A stretch of 64,000 nt of DNA from Candidatus Pantoea persica (GTDB lineage: Bacteria; Pseudomonadota; Gammaproteobacteria; Enterobacterales; Enterobacteriaceae). The position numbers and the translations under genes were made by a program. Shown in pieces: positions 62,148-64,000 of the stretch (positions within the stretch are counted from its first letter, which is position 1; every line of letters starts with the position of its first letter). The stretch covers positions 124,001-188,000 of the forward strand of contig NZ_SMDS01000018.1 in assembly GCF_013753875.1 (NCBI RefSeq), given 5' to 3'. Under the pieces are notes generated by a model. That model did not search any database, had not been told where the DNA came from, and was given only the letters and a program-made list of their open reading frames with translations.

Positions 62148-62894
62148 TCAGCGCGCCACGATGCGGGCATATTCGCCGGTGGCGGTGCTGAGGTGCAGCC
62201 ACTGATCGATATAGGCTTTCCAGCTCATATCGTCGCGCGGGATCATGTAGGTTTTCTCGCCGTACTGCAGCAGCGCCTGCGGATTGACGGCGCAGAGCTG
62301 CGGGTAGCGCTGCTGCTGGTAGAGCGCCTCGGAGGCGTCAGTGATCATCACGTCCGCCTTGTTGTCCACCAGTTGCTGGAAGATGGTGACGTTATCGTGC
62401 AGCGCCAGCGTCGCTCGCGGCAGATAGCTGTGCACGAACGCCTCATTGGTGCCGCCCGCCGGCTCGATCAGGCGCACGCCGGGCGCTTTGAGCTGCTCAA
62501 GGGTAGCGTATTTCGCCTTGTCGGCGCAGCGCACCAGCGGGATTTTGCTGTCGACGCCGAGCGGCTCGGCGAACCAAGCCGTGCGCTGGCGCTTCAGGGT
62601 GACCGAGACGCCGCCCAGCGCGATATTGCACTGCTTCTCGCTGAAATCCTGCGACAGCGTTTTCCAGTTGGTCGGCACCCAGCGGATCTGCGCGTCGAGG
62701 CTGGCCGCCAGCGACTGCGCCATGCTGATGTCCAGCCCCTCGTACTGCCCGTTCGGCCGTAGACAGGTGTAAGGCTTGTAGTCGCCGGTGGTGCAGACCT
62801 TCAGCATTTTGCTGGCGAGGAGCTGATCCAGGCGAGAGTCCGCCTGCGCGACGCCGCTGGCCAGCGGCAGCAGAGTAAACAGCGTTTTAGTCAT
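62148..62894 (-). CDS. pheC: Periplasmic cyclohexadienyl dehydratase
   Basis: PheC converts prephenate or arogenate to phenylpyruvate or phenylalanine and has a periplasmic solute-binding-protein fold. The 248-residue product has a short signal (to GVAQA) and the family phrases RLDQLLASKMLKVCTTGDYKP, FSEKQCNIALGGVSV, PGVRLIEPAGGTNEAF and DNVTIFQQLVDNKADVM. Periplasmic PheC is known from Erwinia herbicola/Pantoea and Pseudomonas. A plain amino-acid-binding protein is the alternative, but the match to PheC is close. In E. coli ygiS lies in this place. Confidence 0.82.
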   Translation of the reverse strand: MTKTLFTLLPLASGVAQADSRLDQLLASKMLKVCTTGDYKPYTCLRPNGQYEGLDISMAQSLAASLDAQIRWVPTNWKTLSQDFSEKQCNIALGGVSVTLKRQRTAWFAEPLGVDSKIPLVRCADKAKYATLEQLKAPGVRLIEPAGGTNEAFVHSYLPRATLALHDNVTIFQQLVDNKADVMITDASEALYQQQRYPQLCAVNPQALLQYGEKTYMIPRDDMSWKAYIDQWLHLSTATGEYARIVAR

Positions 62895-63057
62895 TTTTTA
62901 TTGAGTCGTGGTCGATGTGTGTGGCCGGAGTGTGGCATATTCGGCTGGATTATTGCTTGCAGAGCAAAATTGTTGTGACCAGCCTCCCATTTTTCTGCCG
63001 CCGCTTCGCGCGTAAAGTAAAGTAGCGGCCTGAACGCAACACAAGAGAGATTATCGC

Positions 63058-63639
63058 ATGAGCAAAATCCTTATCATCGACGGCGGCAAAACCTTCGCCC
63101 ACTCCAAAGGCGAGCTGAACCATACCCTGACCAAGGTGGCGGCCAGCCAGCTGCAAGACTTAGGCCATGAGCTCAGTGTCACCGTCGCCGACAGCGACTA
63201 TGTAGTGGCGGACGAAGTGCAGAAGTATCTCGACAGCGACATGGTGATCTACCAGATGCCGGGCTGGTGGATGGGCGAACCCTGGACGGTGAAACGCTAC
63301 ATCGACGAGATCTTTACCGAAGGCCACGGCAAGCTTTACGCCAGCGACGGCCGCACCCGCTCAGACGCCAGCAAGAAGTACGGTTCCGGCGGCCTGATTC
63401 AGGGCAAAAAATATATGCTGTCGCTCACCTGGAACGCGCCGCTGGAGGCCTTTACCGATCCGGATCAGTTCTTCGAAGGCGTCGGCGTCGACGGGCTTTA
63501 CCTGCACTTCCACAAGGCGAATCAGTTCCTCGGCATGGAGCCGCTGCCGACCTTTATCTGCAACGACGTCATCAAGCAGCCGGACGTGCCGCGCGATATC
63601 GCGCGTTATCGGACTCATCTCAGCGAGATCTTTGCTTAA
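63058..63639 (+). CDS. mdaB: NADPH-quinone reductase (modulator of drug activity B)
   Basis: MdaB is an FAD-containing two-electron quinone reductase that protects against quinone stress. The 193 residues equal the E. coli length. MPGWWMGEPWTVKRYID and GSGGLIQGKKYMLSLTWNAP are conserved. AGAGAG stands before the ATG. It is followed 32 bases later by ygiN. Confidence 0.95.
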   Translation: MSKILIIDGGKTFAHSKGELNHTLTKVAASQLQDLGHELSVTVADSDYVVADEVQKYLDSDMVIYQMPGWWMGEPWTVKRYIDEIFTEGHGKLYASDGRTRSDASKKYGSGGLIQGKKYMLSLTWNAPLEAFTDPDQFFEGVGVDGLYLHFHKANQFLGMEPLPTFICNDVIKQPDVPRDIARYRTHLSEIFA

Positions 63640-63671
63640 CTTAAACCGGAACCGCAAATGAGGATGCGTAG

Positions 63672-63980
63672 ATGCTAACGGTAGTTGCTGAGATTTGTCT
63701 TAAACCCGGACGTCGCGATGCCGTGCTCGCGGCGGTCCGCGCGCTGATCCCGCCAGTGCTCGAGGAAGAGGGCTGCTACCAGTATGACGCACTGGTGGAT
63801 CATCAGGCGCAGGTGCCGTGGAAGCATAACTCGCCCGACTCCATCTTTATGCTGGAGCAATGGGAGTCACTGCGCCATCTGGAGCAGCATCAGCAGATGC
63901 CGCATATGGAAACGCACCGCGCGATCATCAAAGATGATGTGGTGGACTTGAAAATCCTAGTGCTGGAGCCGACGGCATAA
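63672..63980 (+). CDS. ygiN: Quinol monooxygenase YgiN
   Basis: YgiN is a small antibiotic-biosynthesis-monooxygenase-fold enzyme that oxidises menadiol, thought to form a quinone redox cycle with MdaB. The 102-residue product starts MLTVVAEICLKPGRRDAV and keeps the fold's residues (EEEGCYQYDA, FMLEQWESLRHLEQH). The frame is intact and the order mdaB-ygiN is that of E. coli. Confidence 0.94.
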   Translation: MLTVVAEICLKPGRRDAVLAAVRALIPPVLEEEGCYQYDALVDHQAQVPWKHNSPDSIFMLEQWESLRHLEQHQQMPHMETHRAIIKDDVVDLKILVLEPTA

Positions 63981-64000
63981 GCTAACGCGCCATCTCGAGC

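Noticed and set aside
1-64000. Genetic code change with TAG as a sense codon
   Set aside because: TGA and TAA stops and many frameshifts occur in the same set of genes, and dctM ends naturally at TAG. Ordinary decay explains the data better.
1-64000. CRISPR array, integrase, transposase or prophage genes
   Set aside because: I looked for regularly spaced repeats and for known mobile-element motifs and saw none.

Overview
The window is high-GC DNA from a gamma-proteobacterium of the order Enterobacterales. Gene content and order follow Escherichia coli over long blocks: speA-metK-galP-sprT-endA-rsmE-gshB-yqgE-ruvX-yggR-yggS-yggT-rdgB-hemW, then yggN-yggL-trmB-mutY-yggX-mltC and speC, prfC-osmY-ytjA-yjjU-yjjV-deoA-deoB-deoD, exbB/exbD-metC-yghB-yqhC-dkgA, and ftsP-plsC-parC-mdaB-ygiN. 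Accessory content (a periplasmic cyclohexadienyl dehydratase, hmuTUV, a second PBP2, a tricarballylate/citrate-type symporter) points to the Pantoea/Erwinia group. That placement is an inference from remembered proteins, not a search.

The dominant feature is ongoing gene decay. About 33 genes look intact and about 38 are broken by in-frame stops, short indels, lost starts or deletions. I recognise no insertion sequence, prophage, integrase, CRISPR array or tRNA. The pattern resembles a lineage that recently became host-restricted, such as an insect-associated symbiont.

Layout. 1-12.7 kb: mostly intact housekeeping genes, with speA, rsmE and yggR broken. 12.7-16.7 kb: yajD, a decayed arsRBC operon, a cold-shock-domain gene and ymjA. 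16.7-24.3 kb: yggN to speC, mostly intact, with a structured GC-rich non-coding block at 21.3-22.1 kb. 24.9-35.5 kb: an almost wholly decayed accessory stretch (acuI, ydeJ, hmuVUT, a SelT/SelW/SelH-like gene, a PadR regulator, a siderophore-interacting protein, a Rob-like regulator, a chemoreceptor, a GGDEF gene, two small exported proteins, an extra PBP2). 35.7-43.3 kb: the deo/prfC block with deletion-made fusions. 43.6-53.3 kb: decayed transport and catabolic genes around intact ftnA and a citrate-type symporter. 53.4-64 kb: metC to ygiN, with yqhC, dkgA and ftsP broken.

Functionally, S-adenosylmethionine synthesis, glutathione synthesis, heme-related HemW, DNA and nucleotide-pool repair (mutY, rdgB), topoisomerase IV, phospholipid synthesis and tRNA methylation are kept. 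Putrescine synthesis appears to rest on speC alone. Iron scavenging (hmuTUV, exbBD, the siderophore-interacting flavoprotein) is lost while ferritin remains. Arsenic resistance is reduced to its repressor. The deoxyribonucleoside pathway keeps only deoB and deoD.

I did not find a convincing new system. The most interesting signal is mutational. The window holds expanded simple repeats (GGCAGC x7, CCACTCCA x4, TC x13, a G10 run), many C-to-T/G-to-A nonsense changes, frequent CTAG tetranucleotides, and short in-frame deletions that fuse neighbouring genes. Together these suggest impaired mismatch and very-short-patch repair, which can be tested elsewhere in the genome.
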